From NCBI GenBank assembly GCA_003517725.1, contig DOZZ01000121.1, positions 9,361 through 14,475 of the forward strand: 5,115 nucleotides of DNA. The letters are read 5' to 3'. The stretch comes from Bryobacterales bacterium. Lineage in GTDB: Bacteria; Acidobacteriota; Terriglobia; Bryobacterales; Bryobacteraceae. Positions 1 through 5,115 of this stretch are shown one piece after another (the first letter of the stretch is position 1; every line of letters starts with the position of its first letter). The notes beneath the pieces are model-generated. The model saw only the letters and a program-made list of their open reading frames with translations, had not been told where the DNA came from and made no database searches. The translations under genes were made by a program, and so were the position numbers.

Positions 1-426
1 ATCTGGCGCATGCTGCTGTTCTTGATACCGGGATGGGCCGTGCTGTTGGCCTTCTCGCGGGATCTGCAATTGCTGGCGGTGGACGAAGAGGCGGCCGCGA
101 CTCTGGGCGTGAATGTGCGGCGCTGCGAGCGCGCGGTGTACCTGGCTTCGGCGCTGCTGGTGGGCGTCACGGTTTCGGTGGGTGGCAGCATCGGCTTCGT
201 GGGTCTGATTGTCCCGCACATCGCGCGGCTGCTGTTCGGCCAGGACGTGCGCGTGATTCTGCCGTGTTCCTTGTTACTGGGCGCGGCTTTTTTAATGATT
301 GCCGATGCGCTGGCGCGCACCGTGTTGGGCCAGAACGAACTGCCTGTGGGCGCGATAACGGGCGTCCTGGGCGGGCCCTTCTTTTTATGGCTGATGCGCC
401 GGGAACAGCGTTACGCGAGTTTATGA
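1..426 (+). CDS. FecCD/BtuC-family ABC transporter permease, C-terminal part (5' end outside window)
   Basis: This is the last 141 codons of an inner-membrane permease that would move a corrinoid, siderophore or heme-like substrate together with an ABC ATPase and a binding protein. The reading frame is open to the first base, and the ATG at 10 is internal to the protein. Family permeases are about 320-350 residues, so roughly the last 40% is here. Visible hydrophobic stretches are at residues 4-18, 47-60, 84-101 and 115-131 of the fragment. The family signature GSIGFVGLIVPHIAR (62-76), the cytoplasmic coupling-helix region that contacts the ATPase, is intact. So is the late NELPVGAITGVLGGPFFLWL segment (112-131), typical of the last helices. 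The stop overlaps the start of the next gene (ATGA), so the two are translationally coupled. The substrate cannot be read from this part. Vitamin B12 is the best guess because of the neighbour. Confidence 0.9.
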   Translation: MWRMLLFLIPGWAVLLAFSRDLQLLAVDEEAAATLGVNVRRCERAVYLASALLVGVTVSVGGSIGFVGLIVPHIARLLFGQDVRVILPCSLLLGAAFLMIADALARTVLGQNELPVGAITGVLGGPFFLWLMRREQRYASL

Positions 427-1223
427 CGGGCTATCCGGAGCGCATCGTCTGCCTGACTGAAGAGACCACCGAAACCATCTATCTGCTGGGGCAGGAGCAT
501 CGCATTGTGGGCGTGTCGGGCTATACCACGCGGCCTCCGGAGGCGCGTTTGAAGCCCCGGGTATGCGCGTTCACCACGGCTAAATTCGACAAGATTATGG
601 CACTCGAGCCGGACCTGGTACTGGCGTTCTCCGATCTGCAGGCCGAGATTGCGAGCGAGCTCATTAAACGCGGGCTGACGGTCGTGGCCTTCAACCAGCG
701 CAGTATCGAAGAGATCTTTGCGATGATCGCGATGCTGTCAAGCCTGTTGGGCGTGGCGGAACGGGGCGCCGAGGTGGCGGCCGGCTTGCGCGATGGCATC
801 GCGAAGGTGGAGGCGTCGGCGCGCCGCTTCAGTCGGCGTCCGCGGGTGTTTTTCGAAGAGTGGAATGACCCGTTGATCAGCGGCATTCGCTGGGTCGAAG
901 AGTTGGTTGAGATTGCCGGAGGCGTGCCGCTTTTTCCCGAACTGCGGGAGCAGCGCGCCGCGAAAGGGCGCATTGTCAATCTTGCTGAGGTGGCCTCGCG
1001 CGATCCCGAGGTGGTGATCGCTTCGTGGTGCGGCATGAAGGTGAACAAAGACGTGATTCGATCGCGACCCGGCTGGCACGCCACGGCGGCGGTTCGCGAC
1101 GGCCATGTGTATGAAGTGAAATCGACCTACATTCTGCAGCCGGGGCCTGCGTCGCTGACCGAAGGTCTGCGGCAGTTGCACGCCATTATCGCAGTTGTGG
1201 CGGGCGCTGCGATCCCGACCTAA
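423..1223 (+). CDS. Cobalamin/Fe-chelate binding protein of the BtuF/FecB fold, without signal peptide
   Basis: This 266-residue protein resembles the periplasmic-binding-protein family PF01497 (BtuF, FhuD, FecB), which captures corrinoids or ferric chelates. The N-terminal lobe starts at once with RIVCLTEETTETIYLLG (7-23), followed by RIVGVSGY (27-34) and the family hallmark FDKIMALEPDLVLAFSD (55-71). The C-terminal lobe includes EVVIASWCG (196-204), AVRDGHVYEVKS (223-234) and ILQPGPASLTEGL (237-249). The ATG at 423 overlaps the permease stop and gives the normal domain start; the longer upstream frame only shadows the permease. There is no leader peptide, hydrophobic N-terminus or lipobox, although classical members are exported. 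Similar leaderless proteins are, from memory, commonly annotated as cobalamin-binding proteins in other bacteria, so this is probably a real subfamily and not a truncation. No strong Shine-Dalgarno is visible, which fits coupling to the permease. The ligand is inferred, not shown. Confidence 0.85.
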   Translation: MTGYPERIVCLTEETTETIYLLGQEHRIVGVSGYTTRPPEARLKPRVCAFTTAKFDKIMALEPDLVLAFSDLQAEIASELIKRGLTVVAFNQRSIEEIFAMIAMLSSLLGVAERGAEVAAGLRDGIAKVEASARRFSRRPRVFFEEWNDPLISGIRWVEELVEIAGGVPLFPELREQRAAKGRIVNLAEVASRDPEVVIASWCGMKVNKDVIRSRPGWHATAAVRDGHVYEVKSTYILQPGPASLTEGLRQLHAIIAVVAGAAIPT

Positions 1224-1246
1224 CGCGGTGATTACTTCGGCGACCG

Positions 1247-1519
1247 TCAACGGTAAGCGTCGCGACGGTTGAGGACAGCGGTGACTTCGATAGCGTTCTC
1301 GTCCCTGAGATCGAAGAACACGCGGTAATCGCCACAGCGGAGCCGGAAGCCAGGGAGCGGAGGTTTAAGCTTTTTCACATCTCCGGTGCGGCTTGTCAGG
1401 TAGCGATCGAGGCAATAGAGAATCTGCATCGCGGTCTCGCGGTCGATGGCCCGCAGATTGCCGCGCCCTTCCGGCGACCAGACGATCGTGATCGGCTCGG
1501 GCGCCGCGCCCTCGCTCAC
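1247..1519 (-). CDS. RelE/ParE-family toxin of a type II toxin-antitoxin module
   Basis: This 90-residue basic protein has the compact RelE/ParE fold signature. An N-terminal strand ITIVWSPEG (10-18) is followed by a helical part with ETAMQILYCLDRYL (28-41), then LKPPLPGFRLRCGDYRVFFD (51-70), EVTAVLNRRDAY (78-89). RelE-type toxins cut mRNA in the ribosome, while ParE-type ones poison gyrase. The arginines at 59, 61, 66 and 86 and tyrosine 89 are in the places where RelE toxins keep catalytic residues, but I assign these by eye. The start is GTG at 1519, overlapping the antitoxin stop as GTGA, so toxin translation depends on antitoxin translation. It converges on the binding-protein gene with only 23 bases between the stop codons and no clear terminator between them. 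Confidence 0.85.
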   Translation of the reverse strand: MSEGAAPEPITIVWSPEGRGNLRAIDRETAMQILYCLDRYLTSRTGDVKKLKPPLPGFRLRCGDYRVFFDLRDENAIEVTAVLNRRDAYR

Positions 1520-1776
1520 TTCGTCAGCCCAAACTCGCGCAGGACCTCTTCGTGGGGAATGCCTTCGCCCCGGGCGAGCGATGCACGGGCGCCCTCCAGC
1601 GCCGCAGTCGTTTCGGGAGTGATCTCTTCCTCTTCCACCGAAGCCAACGCTAGCGAGCGTGCCAGCGGTTCCAACATCACTTCGAGCAGACTCCGCACGG
1701 CGTTCAGTTTCTCGGCTGGCAGCATATCCAGCAACGCATGGGCCTGTTGGCGTTCTTGGTTGAGATTCGGTTCCAT
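1516..1776 (-). CDS. Antitoxin partner of the RelE-like toxin
   Basis: This small acidic protein of 86 residues precedes the toxin in the same transcript, which is the usual order for type II modules. I do not recognise a classical DNA-binding antitoxin fold (no obvious RHH, HTH or PHD motif). Residues 9-45 look helical (LLDMLPAEKLNAVRSLLEVM at 15-34), followed by an acidic linker VEEEEITPET (47-56) and a conserved-looking tail GIPHEEVLREFGL (72-84) likely to wrap the toxin. Similar proteins beside RelE-like toxins are familiar from Acidobacteriota and other environmental genomes. The ATG at 1776 is chosen because GGGAGG lies 5 bases upstream (spacer AAAGC). The frame extends to 1848 but the extra residues are Arg-rich, start within the stop region of the aldolase gene and lack a ribosome site. 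The stop TGA overlaps the toxin GTG. Confidence 0.8.
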   Translation of the reverse strand: MEPNLNQERQQAHALLDMLPAEKLNAVRSLLEVMLEPLARSLALASVEEEEITPETTAALEGARASLARGEGIPHEEVLREFGLTK

Positions 1777-1791
1777 GCTTTCCTCCCGGGG
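1777..1791 (-). promoter_or_regulatory. Ribosome binding site that decides the antitoxin start
   Basis: Minus-strand GGGAGG followed by the 5-base spacer AAAGC precedes the ATG at 1776. It is the strongest Shine-Dalgarno in the window and favours the 86-residue antitoxin over the 110-residue frame. Confidence 0.7.
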
Positions 1792-1831
1792 CCCTAATTG
1801 CGGCCTCGCGCTCCTGTCCAGTGCTTGAATC

Positions 1832-1867
1832 TGTCTACGTTTATACACTATGTGGTGACTACTTCAG
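1832..1867 (-). promoter_or_regulatory. Candidate promoter and operator of the toxin-antitoxin module
   Basis: On the minus strand a TATAAA -10 box (1845-1840) lies 16 bases after a weak -35 CTGAAG (1867-1862). This would place the transcript start near 1833, about 57 bases before the antitoxin ATG. The -10 sits inside an imperfect palindrome of form GTNTA-N6-TANAC (1847-1832), a plausible site for autoregulation by the toxin-antitoxin complex. The elements overlap the stop codon and last codons of the threonine aldolase gene. The match is moderate and read by eye. Confidence 0.35.
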
Positions 1868-2876
1868 CGAGGGCCTGGATCGCGCGCTCGCAGTCGGCCC
1901 GGTTCACGTCGTAGTGCGTCACGGCGCGCATCTGCCGGTCGTTGATCGCGTTCAACAGCACGCCGCGTGCTTTCAGTTCGCGGCTGATCCCGGCCGGCGC
2001 TTTGCGCGTGGCGCTGACGTCGAAGATTACGATGTTGGTGCTGACGTCTGCGGCACGCACTTGCACGCCATCGATAGCTTCAATGGCGCTGGCGAGGTAG
2101 CGCGCGTTGGCGTGGTCTTCTTTGAGACGCGCGGGATGCTGGTCCAGGGCGATGAGTCCGGCGGCGGCCAGCACGCCTGCCTGGCGCATGCCGCCGCCCA
2201 GGCGCTTGCGATATAAGCGGGCGCGATCGATGTGCTCGCGGGTGCCCGCCAACATGGAACCGACTGGCGCGCCCAGAGCCTTCGAGAGACAGAACATCAC
2301 GGTGTCGACGTCGCGCACCACTCGGCTGACCGGCACGGCCGCTGCCTCCGCTGCGTTGAAGACACGGGCACCGTCCATGTGGACTGCTAATCCCGCGTTG
2401 CGCGCGCCTTCGCAGATCTCCTGGATGCCGTCGAGCGGATAGACGCGGCCGCCCGCCATGTTGTGCGTGTTCTCGATCTCGATGCAGCCGGTCGGCGCGG
2501 CATACTGCGTGACCGGCTTGATGCGCTTCGATAGCGCCGCCCACGTCAGAATACCGTCTTCGGTGTCGATGGGCCGAACCACGCATCCGGAGAACCAGGC
2601 CACCATGGCCAGTTCCCAATCGAGCAGGTGCGCGCGGGAGTCGCACAGCACCTCCTGACCGTGCTGGGTGTGCAGCTTGATGGCGATGGTGTTGCCCATG
2701 GTGCCGGTGGGCACGAAGATGGCGGCCTCTTTGCCGGTGACCTCGGCCGCGCGCCGCTCCAGTTGGTTGACGGTGGGATCTTCGCCGTAGACGTCGTCGC
2801 CTACTTCGGCTTCGGCCATGGCGCGGCGCATCGCCGGCGTTGGCTTTGTTACGGTGTCGCTGCGCAGGTCGATCAC
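1848..2876 (-). CDS. ltaE: Low-specificity L-threonine aldolase (GntG/LtaE-type, PLP-dependent)
   Basis: This 342-residue cytoplasmic enzyme of the beta-eliminating lyase/aldolase family cleaves L-threonine or L-allo-threonine to glycine and acetaldehyde; related members act on other beta-hydroxy amino acids. The N-terminal signature [19 protein letters not shown] (2-20) and [12 protein letters not shown] (25-36) are complete. The phosphate-binding GTMGN is at 58-62, the PLP-stacking histidine at 83, HMDGAR at 166-171 with Asp168 for the pyridine nitrogen, and the Schiff-base lysine at 199 in [12 protein letters not shown]. Length matches the family. The start is the GTG at 2876, which overlaps the hemW stop as GTGA, with AGGAG about 11 bases upstream. 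The longer frame to 3008 only re-reads hemW. The stretch after His83 ([14 protein letters not shown]) differs from the usual Y-E-x-GG pattern of E. coli-like enzymes, which may alter substrate choice. It ends a likely dsbA-hemW-ltaE transcript. Confidence 0.92.
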   Translation of the reverse strand: MIDLRSDTVTKPTPAMRRAMAEAEVGDDVYGEDPTVNQLERRAAEVTGKEAAIFVPTGTMGNTIAIKLHTQHGQEVLCDSRAHLLDWELAMVAWFSGCVVRPIDTEDGILTWAALSKRIKPVTQYAAPTGCIEIENTHNMAGGRVYPLDGIQEICEGARNAGLAVHMDGARVFNAAEAAAVPVSRVVRDVDTVMFCLSKALGAPVGSMLAGTREHIDRARLYRKRLGGGMRQAGVLAAAGLIALDQHPARLKEDHANARYLASAIEAIDGVQVRAADVSTNIVIFDVSATRKAPAGISRELKARGVLLNAINDRQMRAVTHYDVNRADCERAIQALAEVVTT

Positions 2877-3952
2877 GATTCGAGAAACTCCTGGAAGACT
2901 TCGTTCGAATAGAGAATGCCGCGCGGCGTCAGGCTCAACCGGTCGCCGCTTTGTTGCAGCAGGCCGTCGGCCAGAAAACGCTCGAAGGTGTCGCCTTTGC
3001 GCTGCCAATCGGCGGTGTCGACTGCCACGCCGTCGGCTAGGCGCAGGCCGAGGAAGAAGCGCTCCTCCGTGTCACGCGACGGATACTTCTCCGGCTGCTG
3101 CTGCTCGATGTAGTCAGCGGCATCTTCGGCATTTTGCCAGCGGCTGGCGCCGTCGAAGGAATGCGCGTCGGCGCCGAAGCCGAGATAGGGTTCGCGGCGC
3201 CAGTACTTCAGATTGTGCGCTGACTCCCAGCCGGGCTTCGCGAAATTGGAGATCTCGTAACGCGCGATTCCGAGCTTCTCCAGTTTGGCCGACGCACGTT
3301 CATAAAGTTCGGCGGTCAACTCTTCGCTGGGAACATCGCCGGCGCCGTAGCGCGTGCCGCCCAGGAGGATTTCATTGCCCAGGCGGCTATCGGCATCCAC
3401 TTCGAACATGTACACCGAGACGTGGGGAGGATCCAGACGCTCGACCCACGCGAGCGACTGCTCCCAGCTCTCGCGGGTTTGCCCGGGTAGTCCAGCTATC
3501 AGGTCCACATTGATGTTGTCGACGCCGTTGCGGCGCAACATCTGTGTTTCGCGTTCAACCATAGCGGCATTGTGGCGGCGGCCGGTGCGGCGCAGCTCCA
3601 GGTCGACGAACGACTGCACTCCCAGGCTCACGCGGTTGATGCCGGCATCGCGCCAGGCTTGCACTTTTGCGTCGGTCAGGCCGCCGGGCGCGCATTCGAT
3701 GGTGGCCTCGCGCCAGGGACGGCCCGGCACCGCGGCCATCAACGTAGCGAGCTCAGCGGGCGGCATCAAGCTCGGCGTGCCGCCACCCAGGTAGAGCGTG
3801 TCCGGGAGTTCGTGCCACTCGTTTCTGGAAAGTTCCGCGAGCAGCGCCGTGCGGTAGCGCGCTTCGAGGTCGGCGGGGCGCACGCCGGACGCGAAGTTAC
3901 AGAAAGTGCATTTCTGAGAACAGAAGGGCCACGAAATGTAGACGCCGCACAC
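2873..3952 (-). CDS. hemW: HemW-type radical SAM protein (heme chaperone, formerly oxygen-independent coproporphyrinogen oxidase-like)
   Basis: This 359-residue protein belongs to the HemN/HemW radical SAM family. The Fe4S4-binding CxxxCxxC is at Cys11, Cys15 and Cys18 and is followed by NF, the HemW form; true HemN has a further cysteine there. SAM-binding GGGTP is at 56-60, an ECAPG version of the usual E-x-NPG at 86-90, GVQSF at 111-115, LIAGLPGQT at 151-159 and YEISNFA at 232-238. The HemW motif HNLKYW (246-251), which HemN lacks, is followed by [10 protein letters not shown] (256-265). A C-terminal winged-helix-like part covers about 290-355. HemW proteins bind heme and deliver it to respiratory proteins. 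The start is GTG at 3952, two bases after the dsbA stop, and the protein begins directly with the family N-terminus. No clear Shine-Dalgarno is seen, so translation is probably coupled to dsbA. Its stop overlaps the aldolase start. Confidence 0.92.
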   Translation of the reverse strand: MCGVYISWPFCSQKCTFCNFASGVRPADLEARYRTALLAELSRNEWHELPDTLYLGGGTPSLMPPAELATLMAAVPGRPWREATIECAPGGLTDAKVQAWRDAGINRVSLGVQSFVDLELRRTGRRHNAAMVERETQMLRRNGVDNINVDLIAGLPGQTRESWEQSLAWVERLDPPHVSVYMFEVDADSRLGNEILLGGTRYGAGDVPSEELTAELYERASAKLEKLGIARYEISNFAKPGWESAHNLKYWRREPYLGFGADAHSFDGASRWQNAEDAADYIEQQQPEKYPSRDTEERFFLGLRLADGVAVDTADWQRKGDTFERFLADGLLQQSGDRLSLTPRGILYSNEVFQEFLES

Positions 3953-3954
3953 GC

Positions 3955-4836
3955 TCAGTGCTTGGCCAGCATCCCGCTCAGAATGGGATGCAGGGCATCG
4001 GCATTGATTAAGCCATTGAAGCGCTGGCCGTCGATGAACAGCGTCGGAGTGCCCTCGACCCCGGCTTTGTTGCCGTCCGTGACGTCCTGCACCACTTTGG
4101 CGTTGGTTTCTTTGGAATCGAGATCCGCCGTGAAGCGCGGGATATCGAGCGAGAAGTTGCGCGCCAGCGAGATCACCGCGGCTCGCGTGATGCTGGCGCG
4201 GTCCGCGAAGAGCGCGTCATGCATCTGCCAGAACTTGCCTTGCTTTTGCGCCGCCACCGAAGCCGCCGCGGCTAGAGCCGCTTGTGAGTGAATGTCGAGC
4301 GGGAATTGCTTGAAGATCAGCTTGACCTGCGTCGGAAACGCCTTCAGCACTTCGTGCAGTTGCGGCGCGGCGACACGGCAATAGGGGCACTGAAAATCGG
4401 AAAACTCGACCAGCGTGATGCGTGCATTCTCGGGACCGGTCACGGGTGCGCCCTGGGTCGTGATCTGAATCGGGTCATCCAGCAGTTTCTTGGGCTTGAT
4501 CGACTTGGCGGTGGGAGAGTTGGCCGCGGCGTTGCGCACTTCGGCTTCGCTCTTGCCTTCGTGCGCCGCCGCCACGATGGCCGCCGCCAAACCTTTGCTG
4601 TAGCTGCAGGCCGGATCTTTCTCGCGGCACTCCGCTACTTTCATGCTGCAGCCGCAGACGCAGCCGTAGTCGCGCAACACCTTCAACGCGACCGTGGTCT
4701 GGGACGGCGTGAGGCCCTTCAGGTCGACGCCGTTGTACGTCGAGGCGGTCTTCCAGTCCTGCGCGGCGGCCAGGCTGACCGAGAGCAACAAAAAGGCGGC
4801 GATGGCGGCGAGCCGCGAAGTACAGAACATATTCAT
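3955..4836 (-). CDS. Exported DsbA-like thiol:disulfide oxidoreductase with Cys-rich N-terminal domain
   Basis: This 293-residue secreted protein has two parts. Residues 1-26 form a signal peptide: Arg8, a hydrophobic core to about 22, then a likely cut after AAAQ or ALA-like AAA. Residues 40-105 hold a small helical domain with five cysteines, CVCGC (59-63), Cys70 and Cys77, followed by GKSEAEVRNAA (94-104). This layout recalls the short CcmH/cytochrome c maturation domain, but the cysteine spacing differs. From about 122 there is a DsbA/thioredoxin-4 fold: VEFSDFQCPYC (143-153) carries the redox CPYC motif, KQFPLDIHSQA is at 176-186, FWQMHDALF at 202-210, and the cis-proline loop GTPTLFIDG at 262-270 with Pro264. 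It probably makes, shuffles or reduces disulfides in exported proteins. The frame is open far upstream, but that part crosses a terminator and precedes the signal peptide. ATGs at 4836 and 4830 both fit; neither has a Shine-Dalgarno. Confidence 0.88.
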   Translation of the reverse strand: MNMFCTSRLAAIAAFLLLSVSLAAAQDWKTASTYNGVDLKGLTPSQTTVALKVLRDYGCVCGCSMKVAECREKDPACSYSKGLAAAIVAAAHEGKSEAEVRNAAANSPTAKSIKPKKLLDDPIQITTQGAPVTGPENARITLVEFSDFQCPYCRVAAPQLHEVLKAFPTQVKLIFKQFPLDIHSQAALAAAASVAAQKQGKFWQMHDALFADRASITRAAVISLARNFSLDIPRFTADLDSKETNAKVVQDVTDGNKAGVEGTPTLFIDGQRFNGLINADALHPILSGMLAKH

Positions 4837-4842
4837 ATTGTA
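4837..4842 (-). promoter_or_regulatory. Candidate -10 box for a leaderless dsbA transcript
   Basis: The minus strand reads TACAAT, five of six matches to TATAAT. Counting on, the seventh base is the A of the second ATG (4830), which is where transcription normally begins relative to a -10 box. No -35 match is visible at 16-18 bases upstream, where the sequence is GC-rich terminator stem. If used, the mRNA would be leaderless and translation would start at 4830 (291 residues), which would explain the missing Shine-Dalgarno. Confidence 0.4.
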
Positions 4843-4850
4843 GGCCGGGC

Positions 4851-4880
4851 AAGAAAAAGCCGGGTCCCGAAGGACCCGGC
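4851..4880 (-). terminator. Rho-independent terminator upstream of dsbA
   Basis: Minus-strand transcript would form a perfect 9-bp stem, GCCGGGUCC (4880-4872) with GGACCCGGC (4867-4859), closed by a UUCG tetraloop (4871-4868) with the very stable C(UUCG)G arrangement. The U-run UUUUUCUU (4858-4851) follows at once. On the plus strand no T-run follows the stem, so it is directional. It ends 14 bases before the dsbA ATG. It either ends an upstream transcript or acts as an attenuator for dsbA. Confidence 0.8.
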
Positions 4881-5027
4881 CATGGATCAACACTTGCCGC
4901 CGGGCCCGATGAGCGTCACGTAGATTTCGGTTGGCCCCACTAGGCAGCGTCGAAAAACTCTGGTGAACGCTTCTCGAAGGGCAGGCCGGCTTCTCCAGAA
5001 ACACACTCTCCAGTTCGAGTAGAATCC
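4851..5027 (-). ncRNA. Possible structured small RNA or leader ending at the terminator
   Basis: This stretch has no convincing protein gene, yet ends in a strong terminator. Drawn by hand, the minus strand forms a rod of stacked short stems. They are 5027-5023 with 4888-4884, 5020-5018 with 4894-4892, 5013-5010 with 4903-4900, 5008-5003 with 4916-4911, 5002-4998 with 4928-4924, 4987-4984 with 4936-4933, and 4971-4967 with 4950-4946. The rod is about 144 nt with internal bubbles. A long bubbled rod with its own terminator is reminiscent of 6S RNA, but I cannot identify a family consensus. Weak stems of this kind can also occur by chance, so this remains a hypothesis. Promoter elements upstream are not clear. 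Confidence 0.22.
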
Positions 5028-5093
5028 ACAACTTACGAAAATCGTCCGGATGGTCTAAAAGAGCCACTACGACGCCCAGTTTCAGCTCCTTCC

Positions 5094-5113
5094 GACGGTC
5101 CCCCCGGACCGTC
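5094..5113. repeat. Perfect 8-bp inverted repeat at the right edge
   Basis: GACGGTCC (5094-5101) and GGACCGTC (5106-5113) are exact reverse complements around a four-base loop CCCC. On the minus strand it is followed by GGAAGGAG, not a T-run, so it is not a terminator in that direction. The plus-strand continuation lies outside the window. The segment 5028-5093 shows nothing else I can support. Confidence 0.5.
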
Positions 5114-5115
5114 CC

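Noticed and set aside
33..422. Extension of the binding-protein frame upstream over the permease gene
   Set aside because: It overlaps the well-conserved permease in another frame and gives Gly/Arg-rich sequence without any domain or signal peptide. The ATG at 423 gives the family start.
521..1250. Long minus-strand frames opposite the binding-protein gene
   Set aside because: They are antisense shadows of a well-supported gene in GC-rich DNA, with no domain and no ribosome site.
1241..1256. Inverted repeat ACCGT-CA-ACGGT between the convergent genes as a shared terminator
   Set aside because: The stem is only five pairs, its loop is too small, it overlaps the toxin stop, and no T-run follows on either strand.
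2877..3008. Upstream extension of the threonine aldolase by 44 residues
   Set aside because: It only re-reads the hemW 3' end in another frame and is not found in the family. The GTG at 2876 overlaps the hemW stop and starts exactly at the conserved N-terminus.
2818..4923. Long plus-strand frames opposite ltaE, hemW and dsbA
   Set aside because: They are Arg/Ala-rich shadows of well-supported genes on the other strand, with no recognisable motif.
4887..4940. Short minus-strand frame ending in EIYVTLIGPGGKC just before the terminator
   Set aside because: The position of the stop 6 bases before the terminator stem is suggestive. However, the only start near it is a GTG giving 17 residues without a ribosome site, and the longer frame is Trp-, Cys- and Arg-rich back to a TAG. 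Support is too weak to call a gene.
5094..5113. Edge hairpin as a terminator or mobile-element end
   Set aside because: No T-run follows on the minus strand and the plus-strand continuation is outside the window. No matching second copy is seen within the window.
4837..5115. Open frame continuing upstream of the dsbA signal peptide
   Set aside because: The frame is open to the edge, but the signal peptide would then be internal and the frame crosses a perfect intrinsic terminator. The sequence shows no domain I recognise.

Overview
The window is GC-rich bacterial DNA with tightly packed genes and many GTG starts. Protein resemblance (a threonine aldolase with the uncommon segment LLDWELAM, a HemW opening [19 protein letters not shown], a Cys-rich DsbA) suggests an Acidobacteriota genome, perhaps a Solibacter/Bryobacter relative. 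This is inferred from remembered family likeness, not from a search.

Left part (1-1223, plus strand): the C-terminal end of a FecCD/BtuC-type ABC transporter permease runs off the left edge. It is followed, with an ATGA stop/start overlap, by a complete cobalamin/siderophore-binding-type protein that has no signal peptide. Together they look like the end of a corrinoid or iron-chelate operon.

Middle part (1247-1776, minus strand): a two-gene toxin-antitoxin module, with the antitoxin first and a RelE/ParE-type toxin second, linked by a GTGA overlap. A candidate promoter/operator lies at 1832-1867, at the very end of the preceding gene.

Right part (1848-4836, minus strand, read right to left): a DsbA-like exported thioredoxin-fold protein with an extra Cys-rich N-terminal domain, then a HemW-type radical SAM protein 2 nt later, then an L-threonine aldolase that overlaps hemW by GTGA. 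The spacing indicates one transcript. dsbA has no Shine-Dalgarno sequence. A TACAAT box sits where a leaderless transcript would need it, and a textbook intrinsic terminator lies immediately upstream.

Right edge (4887-5115): no convincing protein gene. The minus strand can be drawn as a long rod-like RNA fold ending in the terminator, so a small RNA gene or leader is possible but unproven.

No CRISPR array, insertion sequence, tRNA or rRNA was seen. The most distinctive points are the Cys-rich DsbA fusion beside HemW and the terminator/leaderless arrangement in front of it. I found no clear evidence of a wholly new multi-gene system.
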